Positions 31,147-42,303 of a stretch of 64,000 nt of DNA are shown here, piece by piece. Position 1 is the first letter of the stretch; every line of letters begins with the position of its first letter. The notes below the pieces were generated by a model that saw nothing but the letters and a program-made list of their open reading frames with translations, was not told the DNA's origin and made no database searches. Position numbers and translations under genes: made by a program. The stretch is from Lachnospiraceae bacterium (GTDB lineage: Bacteria; Bacillota; Clostridia; Lachnospirales; Lachnospiraceae), in assembly GCA_024692715.1 (NCBI GenBank), contig JAILMH010000015.1, positions 1 to 64,000 of the forward strand, given 5' to 3'.

Positions 31147-32535
31147 ATGAGACGAATAAAATCAGAAGAGGCGCTTAAGCGCTTATATACTTTAGCGGCA
31201 TGTACGGTAATGATAGCAGTGGATGCGTTATTAGCACTGTATGTGCTTCATAATGTTTATAATAATGAATTCAGAACACAGCTGTACTTTAGAGGACATC
31301 TCTTTGTAATGACGATGTATGTAGGAGTTGTCCTTTTTCTGGGACAGGTATTTGGAGGCTTGCTGGTCGGAGTAAGGCGAGCGGGTGAAGTGATGTTTTC
31401 CTTTGTATTTACAGCAGTTATGTCAGATGCCTTTTTTTATCTGATAGCAATGTTGTTGTCATATAAGGTTCCTAACCCGTTTCCGTTGATATTGGTCTTT
31501 GGATTACAGATCTTATTTAGTTGTGGCTGGATTTCTGCTACGGCAGCTTTTTATAGGAACAGATTTAAGCCGTATGATGTGCTGCTTATATATGGTGGAG
31601 AGTCGATACATAATTTTGTCGAAAAACTTGCCACAAGAAGGGATCAGTTTCATATAGCCGAGTCAGTCAGTGCTTCTGAGGAAGAGAAGAAGATACAGGC
31701 GCTTATAGATTCATATAATACAATAATGTTGTGGGATATTCCGACAGATCAGAGAAATCCTATCTATAAGTATTGTTATGAACGTTCGAAACGTATATAT
31801 GTAATGCCAAAAATATCAGATATCATACTGAATGGTTCTGAACCGGTGCATTTGTTTGATACGCCATTACTGCTTACGGATTCTAATCCTTTACAGTATG
31901 AGGAACGTGTTATTAAACGATTGATGGATATAGTGATAGCTTCTATATTGCTGGTGCTTACTTCTCCATTTATGATAATTACAGCGCTTGCAGTCAAGCT
32001 TTACGATGGTGGGCCGGCTCTGTACAAACAGGTCAGGTGTACGGTCAATGGACGAAAATTTTATATATATAAATTCAGAAGTATGATCATGAATGCTGAA
32101 AAGGCTGGTGTGGCAGTGCTTGCAGCAGAATCAGATCCAAGAATCACTCCGGTAGGACGATTCATCAGAGCATGTAGACTGGATGAGCTTCCGCAGCTTA
32201 TAAATGTGCTGAAAGGTGATATGTCTTTCGTAGGCCCCAGACCTGAAAGACCTGAATTTATAGAAAAATATTCGGAAACAATGCCTGAATTTACTTATAG
32301 AATGAAGGTAAGAGCGGGTATTACGGGTTATGCGCAGTTATATGGTAAATATAATACATTGCCATACGACAAGCTTAAATTTGATTTGTACTATATTGAG
32401 CAGTATTCATTATGGCTCGATATAAAGCTTATGATTCTTACAGTAAAAATACTATTCATGAAAGAAAGCACAGAAGGTGCTCATGAAAAAGTAACTGCAG
32501 GGGTGCAGAAAAATTCTTCCAGTGAAGAAGATTAA
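31147..32535 (+). CDS. Polyprenyl-phosphate sugar-1-phosphate transferase
   Basis: RLMDIVIASILLVLTSPFM...FYIYKFRSM...ELPQLINVLKGDMSFVGPRPERPEF. Confidence 0.92.
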   Translation: MRRIKSEEALKRLYTLAACTVMIAVDALLALYVLHNVYNNEFRTQLYFRGHLFVMTMYVGVVLFLGQVFGGLLVGVRRAGEVMFSFVFTAVMSDAFFYLIAMLLSYKVPNPFPLILVFGLQILFSCGWISATAAFYRNRFKPYDVLLIYGGESIHNFVEKLATRRDQFHIAESVSASEEEKKIQALIDSYNTIMLWDIPTDQRNPIYKYCYERSKRIYVMPKISDIILNGSEPVHLFDTPLLLTDSNPLQYEERVIKRLMDIVIASILLVLTSPFMIITALAVKLYDGGPALYKQVRCTVNGRKFYIYKFRSMIMNAEKAGVAVLAAESDPRITPVGRFIRACRLDELPQLINVLKGDMSFVGPRPERPEFIEKYSETMPEFTYRMKVRAGITGYAQLYGKYNTLPYDKLKFDLYYIEQYSLWLDIKLMILTVKILFMKESTEGAHEKVTAGVQKNSSSEED

Positions 32536-32552
32536 CCCGGAGGGTACAGAGA

Positions 32553-33320
32553 ATGGCAGAAGTTTCGGTAATTATTCCTGTTCATAATGCAGGACGTTTT
32601 ATAGAAGATACGGTTCGTTCTGTAATGGCAGAGACGTATAGTGACTGGGAAATATTGCTGGTCGAGGATCACTCGACTGATAACAGTCTGAAATGTATAG
32701 GCTATATAATGGAGGAATTCCAGACAAAAGGGCTTGAAGGCAGAATCCGGTTATTGATGACCGGTGAGAAAAGAGGCGCGGCTGCGGCCAGGAATGTAGG
32801 TATAGAGGCAGCAGAAGGAAGATATATAACTTTTCTTGATGCAGATGATCTATGGGAACCGCCAAAGCTTAAAATGCAGCTTGATTTTATGCATAAGATG
32901 AATGCAGCGTTTTCCTTCACAGGCTATGAGTTTGCAGATGAGACAGGCGTGGGAATCGATAAGATAGTCAGAGTTCCGCAAAAGATGAGTTACAAAGATG
33001 CTTTGAAGAATACTACTATTTTCACCAGCACAGTTATGTTTGATACGGCAAAGATAGATAAAGACATTATAATGATGCCGGATGTTCCGAGTGAAGATAC
33101 AGCTACATGGTGGAAAGTGCTTAAGGAAGGCTATACTGCATATGGACTTAACAGACCGCTTACGCTTTATCGCAGAAGCAGTGGAACTCTTTCTTCTAAT
33201 AAAAACGAGGCCATTAAAAGAATTTGGAATTTATATCGAAACGTTGAAGGTATGGGGATATTAAGAAGTGCCTGGTGCTTTTCTTTCTATGCACTGCATG
33301 CAGTCTGGAGACGTTTATGA
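32553..33320 (+). CDS. Family 2 glycosyltransferase
   Basis: VSVIIPVHNAGRFIEDTVRSVMAETYSDWEILLVEDHSTD. Confidence 0.9.
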   Translation: MAEVSVIIPVHNAGRFIEDTVRSVMAETYSDWEILLVEDHSTDNSLKCIGYIMEEFQTKGLEGRIRLLMTGEKRGAAAARNVGIEAAEGRYITFLDADDLWEPPKLKMQLDFMHKMNAAFSFTGYEFADETGVGIDKIVRVPQKMSYKDALKNTTIFTSTVMFDTAKIDKDIIMMPDVPSEDTATWWKVLKEGYTAYGLNRPLTLYRRSSGTLSSNKNEAIKRIWNLYRNVEGMGILRSAWCFSFYALHAVWRRL

Positions 33321-34138
33321 ATAATAGTAACAGCGTCAGCCGTCTGGAGGTTTTGCTTTCATGCATGCATCTGGACGGCTGGAATTATATAAACCACCTG
33401 AATATCAAAGGAAATGTGACTTTGATAAATCAATGTGATCATGATTCTGAAGAATATATTGAGGACGGTTCTAGAAAAATCAATTATATATCGACGGTTG
33501 AGAGAGGACTTTCTAAAAGCAGAAATATGGCTTTGAAGAAGGCATCTTCTGAGTTTTGCATATTCGCGGATAACGACGTATGTTATGTTGATGATTATGA
33601 GGAAATAATCACCAGAAGTTTTGATGAAAATCCGGAAGCTGATATAATTGCCTTCTTTATAGAAAGACCGGAGAGACATCAGCCAATATATGATAAAGTA
33701 CGTTTTATGGAACGCTTTCATACGATGAAGATTTTTTCGCCTGAAGTTGCATTTAGGCTTGATACGGTCAGAAAAAAGGGGCTCTGTATGGATGAAGCAT
33801 TTGGAGCAGGAGCCGAATTTTCAATGGGGGAAGAAAATATTTTTTTGTTTGATGCCATGAGAGCAGGGCTTAAAATATTATATGTTCCAATTAAAATTGC
33901 GGGTTTACTTGATACAGAATCAACCTGGTTTAAGGGATATACGGAGAAATTTTTCAGAGATCGCGGTGCGGGATATTATAGAATGTGGAAGTGGGGGCAT
34001 CACTTATTAATATGGCAGTTCGCGATCAGGAAATATAAAGTTTATAAAAACGATATGTCACTTTTAAAGGCAATCGGATGCATGTATAAGGGGGTAGCGG
34101 AGTATGAGCGATGTAAGAGTTTTTCTTATAGGGGATGA
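33317..34138 (+). CDS. Glycosyltransferase family 2-like protein
   Basis: ERGLSKSRNMALKKASSEFCIFADNDVCY; ATGA overlap with upstream gene. Confidence 0.7.
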   Translation: MNNSNSVSRLEVLLSCMHLDGWNYINHLNIKGNVTLINQCDHDSEEYIEDGSRKINYISTVERGLSKSRNMALKKASSEFCIFADNDVCYVDDYEEIITRSFDENPEADIIAFFIERPERHQPIYDKVRFMERFHTMKIFSPEVAFRLDTVRKKGLCMDEAFGAGAEFSMGEENIFLFDAMRAGLKILYVPIKIAGLLDTESTWFKGYTEKFFRDRGAGYYRMWKWGHHLLIWQFAIRKYKVYKNDMSLLKAIGCMYKGVAEYERCKSFSYRG

Positions 34139-35117
34139 TTGGTCAGGAACAGGACCGGCAAATGTAACAAGGGCATATCGAGACCATTTGCCTGAAAATA
34201 CGCTGTATCTTAAAGAAAAAAATAAAGTAAAGCGTGCTATAGAGCTGGCAGTTAAAATGAAGAAGGCTGATTGTGCATTTTTTTCAGGGCACTCAAGACA
34301 AAATATACTGGGAATGAAGCTTGCAGCTATGAAGGGGATTCCGAGTATTTATCTGATGCATGGATGTGTCGAGTATGAAAACATGCTTAACCGTGTTCCT
34401 AATGACAGGATGGCTGATGACGAGAAGGAAATGATGGAAAGAGCTGATCTTCTTCTTGCTGTTTCAAGACAGTTTGAGACATGGCTTAAGGAACATTATC
34501 CTAAGTATAAGGATAAGATCAGTCATCTGACTAATGGTATAGATTGGGACAGCTTAAAGGTAAACGAAAATGTTGAGAAGCATGGAGAATTTTCAATAAT
34601 TTCAGTTGGCGGAGGTATGCCAAGAAAGAAGATTATAAATATCTGTAAGGCAATTGATATACTCAGAAAGTCAGGGGTCAGCGGCATAACGCTTACAGTG
34701 GCAGGTGCTGATGGCGCTGATACAGAAGAAATCAACAAGTACGAATTTGTAAACAATGTTGGGCTTGTTAGAGCAGATAAAATGCTTGAGTTATATAGTA
34801 AGTCGAGAATTTTTGTGCAAAATAGTGTTTTTGAGACATTTGGTCTGGCACCTGTAGAAGCTTTGCTTTCAGGATGCGATATATTATTGTCGCGTAAATG
34901 CGGCGTTTTATCAAGTCTTGGAGGCATAAATGATACGGACCTGATAAATGATTATGAGGATGTTGATGAAATCGCATCTAAACTTAGAGAAATATTGCTT
35001 AAAGGCAATAATGCCAGAATTCTCTCTAATACAAATAAGGAGCATACATCATGGGAAAATCGATCGAAAGAACTTATGACGATCGCAGAGAAAATGGTAA
35101 GTCAAGGTCAATCCTGA
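34104..35117 (+). CDS. Family 4 (GT-B) glycosyltransferase
   Basis: C-terminal NSVFETFGLAPVEALLSGCDILLS. Confidence 0.85.
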   Translation: MSDVRVFLIGDDWSGTGPANVTRAYRDHLPENTLYLKEKNKVKRAIELAVKMKKADCAFFSGHSRQNILGMKLAAMKGIPSIYLMHGCVEYENMLNRVPNDRMADDEKEMMERADLLLAVSRQFETWLKEHYPKYKDKISHLTNGIDWDSLKVNENVEKHGEFSIISVGGGMPRKKIINICKAIDILRKSGVSGITLTVAGADGADTEEINKYEFVNNVGLVRADKMLELYSKSRIFVQNSVFETFGLAPVEALLSGCDILLSRKCGVLSSLGGINDTDLINDYEDVDEIASKLREILLKGNNARILSNTNKEHTSWENRSKELMTIAEKMVSQGQS

Positions 35118-36217
35118 CTTGGGCAGCATTAATTATTTTAATGATTTTTTATATGGGAACGTGGACGTTTCCGCTTTTTTATCACTACACAGAGAAATTT
35201 AATACGCTGATAGTATTCGTTTCTCTTGGAATGCTTTTTTTAGCACATGTGGATATTATAGAAAAGTTAAAAAGCAGAGAACCACAGTTTATAGTTCTTG
35301 CGGCTACGCTGGTTCTGGCAGCTGTAAATCTATTTATAATAGGTTCAAATAAAGGCTGCATACTGATTCTTGCCAATTTTTTGATAATATGGTATCTTGC
35401 GCCGTTCGTAAAATTTGACAGCAGGCAGCAAAAGGCTTTAGAAGTGTTCTTTTTAATTATGTTTGCTTCATGGTTTGTTTATGACAGAGCTTTTTCGTAC
35501 AATTCCAATACCGGAGCTACAGTAACTGTATTTACATTTCTTGGCGCTATGATACTTCTTACAAAGCTGACGGCCAAAAAAGAAATCTACGGATTTTTCA
35601 TAGTACTTGCTTCAATTCGTGTTGTTACATTGGTGCTCTGGCATTTGGCCAGGGGTGCATTTATAGCATTTGCGCTGTATATGACATTTTATTATATTGT
35701 TCCAAAGAAATGGTGGAGCGGAAGAAAGCGTTATTTAGCCTTAACACTTTTTGCGACCTTTGGATCGATTGGGTTTGTTATATTTTACGTTGCTCTTGCA
35801 TCTACAGGATTTAATATGCAGCTCCCTTTCTTTTATAAGAGTATCTTTTCGGGAAGAGAGCAGATATGGCTGGAAGTTTGGGACATACTGAAGAATAATA
35901 TATTGACAGGAATTGGTTCCGGAAGACAGCTCAAGTCTTTTGTAGAATACAATATGCATAATGCAATGTATGATATCCTCGCAGTTCATGGCCTGCCGGT
36001 ATTTCTGCTTTCCATGTATCTGATAGTATCAAGGCTTAGATTACTTCAGACCGGACTTGAGAACATGGACAAGATCAGAATATGCGCTGCTGCAGCTATA
36101 TTTGCAATATTTATAGAATCATTTATCGATATGGATCTTATGTGGGCTGATTATTCGCCATTGTTAATATTCCTTACAACTACTGCATTTTCTGGAAGAG
36201 AGGAAAGCAATGGTTGA
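35051..36217 (+). CDS. O-antigen ligase/polymerase (Wzy-like) membrane protein
   Basis: Polytopic; SGREQIWLEVWDILKNNILTGIGSGRQLKSF...HNAMYDILAVHGLPVF. Confidence 0.75.
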   Translation: MGKSIERTYDDRRENGKSRSILTWAALIILMIFYMGTWTFPLFYHYTEKFNTLIVFVSLGMLFLAHVDIIEKLKSREPQFIVLAATLVLAAVNLFIIGSNKGCILILANFLIIWYLAPFVKFDSRQQKALEVFFLIMFASWFVYDRAFSYNSNTGATVTVFTFLGAMILLTKLTAKKEIYGFFIVLASIRVVTLVLWHLARGAFIAFALYMTFYYIVPKKWWSGRKRYLALTLFATFGSIGFVIFYVALASTGFNMQLPFFYKSIFSGREQIWLEVWDILKNNILTGIGSGRQLKSFVEYNMHNAMYDILAVHGLPVFLLSMYLIVSRLRLLQTGLENMDKIRICAAAAIFAIFIESFIDMDLMWADYSPLLIFLTTTAFSGREESNG

Positions 36218-37622
36218 AGGAAAATATAAATATCTGTTTAAGAATATGGCGCTTTTTACCATAAGCAGTTTTGTTTCAAAGCTGCTGGTATTTTTGCTGG
36301 TGCCATTTTATACTTCTGTACTTACAGAGGCTGAATATGGTATTGCTGATGTAATGCAGACAACCTTGCTGTTGCTTGTACCGCTTTTAACATTAAATGC
36401 AGGAGAGGCAGCGCTCAGGTTTGGATTAGATCCGGATTCCAATAAAGGCGAGATACTTAGATCCGGAATCAATCGTGTATTAAGATCAGATGTGATCGTT
36501 GTTGTGATTAGTGCTTTTGCGATAATTCTATCGGGAATAGGTTTTATAGATATAGAGCAGCAATATATTTTATTTTTTATATTGCTGTTTATTTGTGATA
36601 GTTTTTATGAGTATATGCTTCTTTATTGTCAGGGAACAGAAAGAGTTCAGATAATGATAATGGGAAGTGTTTCATGTACATTTTTTGTAATAGTGTCAAA
36701 CCTGATTTTTCTTTTAGGCCTTAATCTGGGACTGTATGGATATCTTATAGCGCAGATGATAGCATATGTTGGATCTGGGGTATTGATGTTCAATCTTTCA
36801 GAGGGACCGAAGTTATTAAGAGAAAATTCGGTTAATAGGCGGCTTGACGGAGAGATGAAAGAATATGGATCGTCAATGCTGCTTTACTCGACTTCGAGTT
36901 GGATAAACAATGCGCTGGATAGATATTATATACTGGCTTTACTCGGAGCAAGTCAAAATGGATTATATGGTGCGGCATATAAAATCCCTGCAATCCTACA
37001 GGTGTTCCAGGGGATTTTTGCCCAGGCATGGCAGATGTCAGCTGCTAAAGAGTATCAAAGAGAACAGCGTGATAAATTCTTTTCTAACATGTATCGTGTT
37101 TATAATGCATGTCTGGTCGTAGGATGTGCGGGATTGATATGGCTATTAAAAATCATAGCTGGGTTTATGTTCCAGAAATCTTTTTTTGAAGCATGGGTGC
37201 TTGTTCCTCCGCTGCTTATTTCGGTAATATTCGGTGCGTTGGAAGGATTTCTCGGAAGTATATGTCTTGCGTTTAAGGATGGAAAAAGTATAGGAAGAGC
37301 TACGGGCGCAGGTGCGATCGTTAACATAGTATTGAATTATTTCTTTATTTTAGAGTTCAGTACTATGGGAGCAGCAATGGCTACACTTGCTTCATATTTT
37401 ACAATGTTTATACTGGCATTGATCATGGTGAGAAAATATGTAAAATTACGAATACATTTATTTAGAGATATCGTAGCATATGCATTATTGATTATAGAAG
37501 CGCTGCTGGTCATATTTAATATGAAGAATTATATGACATTAAACGGGATGATCGTGGTTATCCTTTCGGCTATGTATATCCAGGAGTTGACGGAAATGGT
37601 GAAAAAATGTCTGAAAAAATGA
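36210..37622 (+). CDS. Oligosaccharide flippase (Wzx-like)
   Basis: LFKNMALFTISSFVSKLLVFLLVPFYTSVLTEAEYGIADV. Confidence 0.88.
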   Translation: MVEGKYKYLFKNMALFTISSFVSKLLVFLLVPFYTSVLTEAEYGIADVMQTTLLLLVPLLTLNAGEAALRFGLDPDSNKGEILRSGINRVLRSDVIVVVISAFAIILSGIGFIDIEQQYILFFILLFICDSFYEYMLLYCQGTERVQIMIMGSVSCTFFVIVSNLIFLLGLNLGLYGYLIAQMIAYVGSGVLMFNLSEGPKLLRENSVNRRLDGEMKEYGSSMLLYSTSSWINNALDRYYILALLGASQNGLYGAAYKIPAILQVFQGIFAQAWQMSAAKEYQREQRDKFFSNMYRVYNACLVVGCAGLIWLLKIIAGFMFQKSFFEAWVLVPPLLISVIFGALEGFLGSICLAFKDGKSIGRATGAGAIVNIVLNYFFILEFSTMGAAMATLASYFTMFILALIMVRKYVKLRIHLFRDIVAYALLIIEALLVIFNMKNYMTLNGMIVVILSAMYIQELTEMVKKCLKK

Positions 37623-38707
37623 AAAGATTATCGAATTACTTTTTTGGAATAATATTTATCTGGTTCATTTTATCTTCTTTTATTACTCAAAAATTTTATG
37701 GTGAGACCACTAAGTATGCAACGCTGATTGTGTTTATGGCATTTGCGGCAATCATAATAATAAGTGTCGATAAAAGCAGGGTTTCTAAGACAGAGATGTT
37801 GGCGGCCATACTAACTATTATAATATCAGGAGCTAATCTCGTGCTTATAGGATCAAATAAAGGAGCGATGCTTGTTCCGTCTGATATGGCACTGATGCTG
37901 GCCGCGCTTCCCTTTATCCCTAAGGACCTTCCTATAAATAAAATCATGATGGGCGCCGGGGCAATGTTGATGATGTGGTGGTATGCCTGGATACACTGGG
38001 AATATGGATTCAACATGTCGGGACTCGCATTTATTACATTTATGACATGCGGCGAACTTTTTTTTGAATATCTGAAACGCGATCTTGAAATAGATGAGAT
38101 CAAGTATATACAACTATTATTCTGGATAGTTACAATACTTTTCTGCATATGTTATCATGCAAGATCAGCGGCTATGAGCTGCATAGCGTATGGAATTCTG
38201 TGGATGATAATGCCTAAGGTCTGCACTTCTAAATTTTTGTCATGGCTGCTCATTCTTGGAAGCACCATTGGGAGTTTACTTTTTACCGGTCTTTATATAA
38301 TACTGGGAAAGACGGGTATAGATATTAATATTTTATATAAAAGTATTCTTTCAGGCAGACAGGATATCTGGAGTGAACTGTGGGAAGAGTTCTTAAAGCA
38401 TCCGGTTACAGGAATCGGTTCATCGTATCATATGAAAAGCTTTTTTATATTTGAAGTTCACAATGGTATGCTTGATATACTTGTCGTACACGGTATCATA
38501 GTATTTCTGCTGGTTGGCTATTTACTTATTAAAAGGTTAAGAGAACGTACATATATTAATAGGAATTGTACGGAAATAGAAAGGCTTGCAATGGCAGGCG
38601 TATATACCTGGCTTGCTGCCTCCTTTTTTGAAAATGGATTTATAGTACCTCCATATTGTGTTATATTTATTGCATTGCTTAATCAGTCTGGAGATTTAAA
38701 CGATTGA
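37607..38707 (+). CDS. Second O-antigen ligase/polymerase (Wzy-like) paralog
   Basis: SGRQDIWSELWEEFLKHPVTGIGSSYHMKSFF..VHNGMLDILVVHGIIVF parallels the 35051 ORF. Confidence 0.72.
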   Translation: MSEKMKRLSNYFFGIIFIWFILSSFITQKFYGETTKYATLIVFMAFAAIIIISVDKSRVSKTEMLAAILTIIISGANLVLIGSNKGAMLVPSDMALMLAALPFIPKDLPINKIMMGAGAMLMMWWYAWIHWEYGFNMSGLAFITFMTCGELFFEYLKRDLEIDEIKYIQLLFWIVTILFCICYHARSAAMSCIAYGILWMIMPKVCTSKFLSWLLILGSTIGSLLFTGLYIILGKTGIDINILYKSILSGRQDIWSELWEEFLKHPVTGIGSSYHMKSFFIFEVHNGMLDILVVHGIIVFLLVGYLLIKRLRERTYINRNCTEIERLAMAGVYTWLAASFFENGFIVPPYCVIFIALLNQSGDLND

Positions 38708-38737
38708 AAAGCATATAAATTTATACAAAAAAATGTC

Positions 38738-38769
38738 ACAAAAATCCGTAGAAAATTCGGAATTTTTGT
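38738..38769 (+). terminator. Weak intrinsic terminator after exopolysaccharide cluster
   Basis: acaaaaatccg/cggaatttttgt stem with one bulge; T5 lies in the 3' arm. Confidence 0.45.
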
Positions 38770-38802
38770 ACAAAATTATTTTTTAAAATTTGTAAAAAGT
38801 GC

Positions 38803-38831
38803 TTGAAAATGTAGGGAATTACATGTATAAT
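38803..38831 (+). promoter_or_regulatory. Sigma-A promoter TTGAAA-N17-TATAAT for the S10 operon
   Basis: Near-consensus hexamers with ideal spacing. Confidence 0.8.
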
Positions 38832-38840
38832 AGCACTTGC

Positions 38841-39060
38841 TGTGACATTGATAGCGTAGAAGCGTGAAGTTGCTGACATGGTCAGGTATCTCCGTGGAGC
38901 GAATGTCAAGTTAGGAAACTGGCGACAAGTCACTGTACGTAATTTAGTTCACTTAGTTGGAGAACGGCCGTTTTGTGTCTATTGCAGCAAGGACACACAC
39001 GGGAACGTGTACAGTCACCGCTTGTCGTACTTAAAAAAGTGCGAAAAGGAGGCGACTTTT
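38841..39060 (+). promoter_or_regulatory. Structured 5' leader of S10 operon
   Basis: About 220-nt leader; long-range pairs cgacaag(38923)/cttgtcg(39021), ctgtac(38933)/gtacag(39009), tgtgtc(38974)/gacaca(38992). Confidence 0.6.
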
Positions 39061-39063
39061 TTT

Positions 39064-39381
39064 ATGGCAAATCAGGTTATGAGAATCACATTAAAAGCCT
39101 ATGATCATCAGTTAGTTGATGCATCAGCCAGAAAAATCATCGAAACAGTCAAGAAGAACGGATCTGAGGTCAGCGGACCAGTACCCCTTCCTACAAAGAA
39201 AGAGGTAGTTACAATCCTTCGTGCTGTACATAAGTACAAGGATAGCCGTGAGCAGTTCGAGCAGAGAACTCATAAGAGACTCATCGACATCATTGCTCCG
39301 ACACAGAAGACAGTAGATGTTCTTTCAAGACTGGAGATGCCCGCAGGTGTCTATATTGACATCAAGATGAAGAACAAGTAA
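39064..39381 (+). CDS. rpsJ: 30S ribosomal protein S10
   Basis: [25 protein letters not shown]; start corrected. Confidence 0.97.
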   Translation: MANQVMRITLKAYDHQLVDASARKIIETVKKNGSEVSGPVPLPTKKEVVTILRAVHKYKDSREQFEQRTHKRLIDIIAPTQKTVDVLSRLEMPAGVYIDIKMKNK

Positions 39382-39440
39382 TTAAGATTAATGTATGAAC
39401 GTATCTCGGGCGATATGTTCCAATGCAGAAAGGTGAAAAG

Positions 39441-40124
39441 ATGACAAAAGCTATCTTAGCAAAGAAAATCGGTATGACACAGATTTTCGATGAGAACGGA
39501 GTAGTAACACCTGTAACTGTTCTCGAAGCTGGTCCATGTGTAGTTACACAGATCAAGACAGAAGAGAACGACGGATACAACGCAGTTCAGGTTGGATTCG
39601 GCGAAAGCAAAGACAAGGTTGTTGAGAAGGATGCAAGCGGCAAGGTTAAAGTTGCACACGCTCACGGAACAACAAAGCCACTCGCTGGCCACTTCAAAAA
39701 GGCTGGTGTTGAGTCTAAGAAATTCGTTAAGGAATTCCGTTTTGATAATGCAGCTGAGTATCAGCTTGCACAGGAAATCAAGGCTGATATCTTCGCAGCC
39801 GGCGACATGATCGACGCAACTGCTATCTCAAAGGGTAAAGGTTTCCAGGGTGCAATCAAGAAGAATGGTCAGCACAGAGGACCTATGATGCACGGTTCTA
39901 AGTTCCACAGACATCAGGGTTCAAACGGCGCAAGCTCATATCCTTCAAGAGTATTCAAGGGTAAGGGAATGCCTGGTCACATGGGTGCTAAGCAGATCAC
40001 TGTTCAGAATCTTGAAGTTGTACGTGTAGATGCCGAGAAGAACCTCATCCTCGTTAAGGGATGCGTTCCGGGTGCAAAGAAGGCACTTGTTACCATCAAA
40101 GAGACATGCAAGAAGAATAAATAA
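39441..40124 (+). CDS. rplC: 50S ribosomal protein L3
   Basis: [13 protein letters not shown]. Confidence 0.97.
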   Translation: MTKAILAKKIGMTQIFDENGVVTPVTVLEAGPCVVTQIKTEENDGYNAVQVGFGESKDKVVEKDASGKVKVAHAHGTTKPLAGHFKKAGVESKKFVKEFRFDNAAEYQLAQEIKADIFAAGDMIDATAISKGKGFQGAIKKNGQHRGPMMHGSKFHRHQGSNGASSYPSRVFKGKGMPGHMGAKQITVQNLEVVRVDAEKNLILVKGCVPGAKKALVTIKETCKKNK

Positions 40125-40150
40125 TATTCGAAGGAAGGAGGATTCAGATA

Positions 40151-40771
40151 ATGGCTAACGTATCAGTTTATAATATGACAGGAAGCGAAGTTGGAACACT
40201 TGAGCTGAATGACGAGATTTTCGGTATTGAAGTTAACGAAAACCTTGTACACCAGGCAGTTCTCCAGCAGCTTGCTGATAATCGTCAGGGAACACAGAAA
40301 GCTAAGACTCGCTCTGAAGTAAGAGGCGGCGGAAGAAAGCCTTGGAAGCAGAAGGGAACAGGCCATGCACGTCAGGGATCAACAAGATCTCCACAGTGGA
40401 CACATGGTGGTGTTGTATTTGCTCCAGTACCAAGAGATTATTCTTTCAAGATGAACAAGAAAGAAAAGAGAATCGCTCTTAAGAGTGCTCTTACATCTCG
40501 TGTTCAGGACAACAAGTTCATCGTACTTGACGAGCTTAAGTTCGAAGGCATTAAGACAAAGAAATTCCAGGAGGTGCTTGATGCACTCAAGGTTAACAAG
40601 GCTCTTGTAATCCTTGATGAGATGGATCAGAATGCAATCCTTTCTGCTAGAAATATTCCTAATGTCATCACAGCTCAGATCAACACGATCAACACATATG
40701 ACATTATGAAATACAGCACAGTTATTGCTACAAAGGCAGCTGTTGCAAAGATTGAGGAGGTATACGCATAA
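40151..40771 (+). CDS. rplD: 50S ribosomal protein L4
   Basis: [26 protein letters not shown]. Confidence 0.97.
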   Translation: MANVSVYNMTGSEVGTLELNDEIFGIEVNENLVHQAVLQQLADNRQGTQKAKTRSEVRGGGRKPWKQKGTGHARQGSTRSPQWTHGGVVFAPVPRDYSFKMNKKEKRIALKSALTSRVQDNKFIVLDELKFEGIKTKKFQEVLDALKVNKALVILDEMDQNAILSARNIPNVITAQINTINTYDIMKYSTVIATKAAVAKIEEVYA

Positions 40772-41067
40772 TGGCAACTCTTAATTATTATGATGTTATC
40801 CTTAAGCCAGTAGTTACTGAGAAGTCAATGAATGGCATGGCTGATAAGAAGTATACATTCCTCGTTCACCCTGAAGCTAACAAGACTCAGATCAAAGAGG
40901 CTGTTGAGAAGATGTTCGATACAAAGGTTGCTAAGGTCAACACAATGAACATCCAGGGCAAGAAGAAGAGAAGAGGAATGGTTGTTGGAACAACTGCTAA
41001 GCAGAAGAAGGCAATCGTTACACTTGCAGCTGATAGCAAAGATATCGAAGTATTCGCAGGACTTTAA
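40771..41067 (+). CDS. rplW: 50S ribosomal protein L23
   Basis: [12 protein letters not shown]; operon position. Confidence 0.96.
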   Translation: MATLNYYDVILKPVVTEKSMNGMADKKYTFLVHPEANKTQIKEAVEKMFDTKVAKVNTMNIQGKKKRRGMVVGTTAKQKKAIVTLAADSKDIEVFAGL

Positions 41068-41142
41068 TTCTAAGTAATGCGATAACACCGCGTACAGGAC
41101 AAAATTAAAATTATCTGTATGTGAGAAATAAAGGAGAAAAAA

Positions 41143-41991
41143 ATGGGAATCAAAACTTATAACCCATATACACCTTCCAGAAGGAATATGACAGGTTCTG
41201 ATTTCAGCGAGATTACAAAGAGCACTCCTGAGAAGTCTCTTGTTGTAAGACTTGCAAATAAGTCAGGACGTAACAACCAGGGTAAGATCACTGTTCGTCA
41301 TAAGGGCGGCGGAAACAAGGCTAAGTATAGAATTATCGATTTCAAGAGAAACGATAAGGATGGAATGGCTGCTAAGGTTATTGGTATCGAGTACGATCCA
41401 AACAGAACAGCTAACATCGCTCTTGTTTGCTACGAAGATGGTGAGAAGAGATACATCCTTGCACCTCAGGGTCTTACAGATGGTATGAAGATCATGAACG
41501 GACCAGAAGCTGAAGTACGTGTTGGTAACTGCCTTCCACTTTCAGCAATTCCAGTTGGTTCAAGCATCCATAACATCGAGCTTCATCCTGGTAAGGGCGG
41601 ACAGATGGTTCGTTCAGCAGGCGTAAGCGCACAGCTTATGGCTAAAGAAGGTAAGTACGCTACAGTTAAGCTTCCTTCAGGCGAAATGAGAATGGTTCCG
41701 ATCGAGTGCAGAGCTACAATCGGTACAATCGGAAATATTGATCATAACCTTATTAACTATGGTAAGGCTGGTCGTATTCGTCACATGGGCATTCGTCCTA
41801 CAGTTCGTGGTTCTGTTATGAACCCTAACGATCACCCACACGGTGGTGGTGAAGGTCGTGCACCTATCGGACGTCCAGGCCCGAGCACACCTTGGGGCAA
41901 GCCGGCTCTTGGTCTTAAGACTAGAAAGAGAAAGAAGGCTTCAAACAAGCTCATCGTAAGAAGAAGAAACGGCAAAGCTCTTAGCGTATAA
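41143..41991 (+). CDS. rplB: 50S ribosomal protein L2
   Basis: [38 protein letters not shown]. Confidence 0.98.
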   Translation: MGIKTYNPYTPSRRNMTGSDFSEITKSTPEKSLVVRLANKSGRNNQGKITVRHKGGGNKAKYRIIDFKRNDKDGMAAKVIGIEYDPNRTANIALVCYEDGEKRYILAPQGLTDGMKIMNGPEAEVRVGNCLPLSAIPVGSSIHNIELHPGKGGQMVRSAGVSAQLMAKEGKYATVKLPSGEMRMVPIECRATIGTIGNIDHNLINYGKAGRIRHMGIRPTVRGSVMNPNDHPHGGGEGRAPIGRPGPSTPWGKPALGLKTRKRKKASNKLIVRRRNGKALSV

Positions 41992-42002
41992 GGAGGATTA
42001 AT

Positions 42003-42275
42003 ATGTCACGTTCACTTAAAAAGGGACCGTTCGCTGACGAGAGCCTTCTGAAGAAGGTTGATGCGATGAATCAGAGCGGCAGTAAAGAAGTCATTAAGAC
42101 TTGGTCACGTCGTTCAACAATCTTCCCATCATTCGTTGGTCACACCATCGCAGTACATGATGGAAGAAAGCACGTTCCGGTTTACATTACAGAAGATATG
42201 GTTGGACATAAGCTTGGTGAATTTGTTGGTACACGTACTTACAAAGGACATGCTTCAGTTTCAACTGTTAAATAA
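42003..42275 (+). CDS. rpsS: 30S ribosomal protein S19
   Basis: [18 protein letters not shown]. Confidence 0.97.
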   Translation: MSRSLKKGPFADESLLKKVDAMNQSGSKEVIKTWSRRSTIFPSFVGHTIAVHDGRKHVPVYITEDMVGHKLGEFVGTRTYKGHASVSTVK

Positions 42276-42303
42276 TAGGATAATCTGAAAGGAGGTTTTA
42301 TCC

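Noticed and set aside
38878-39063. N-terminal extension of S10 in the ORF track
   Set aside because: S10 starts at 39064 with a clear SD; the upstream frame is the structured leader.
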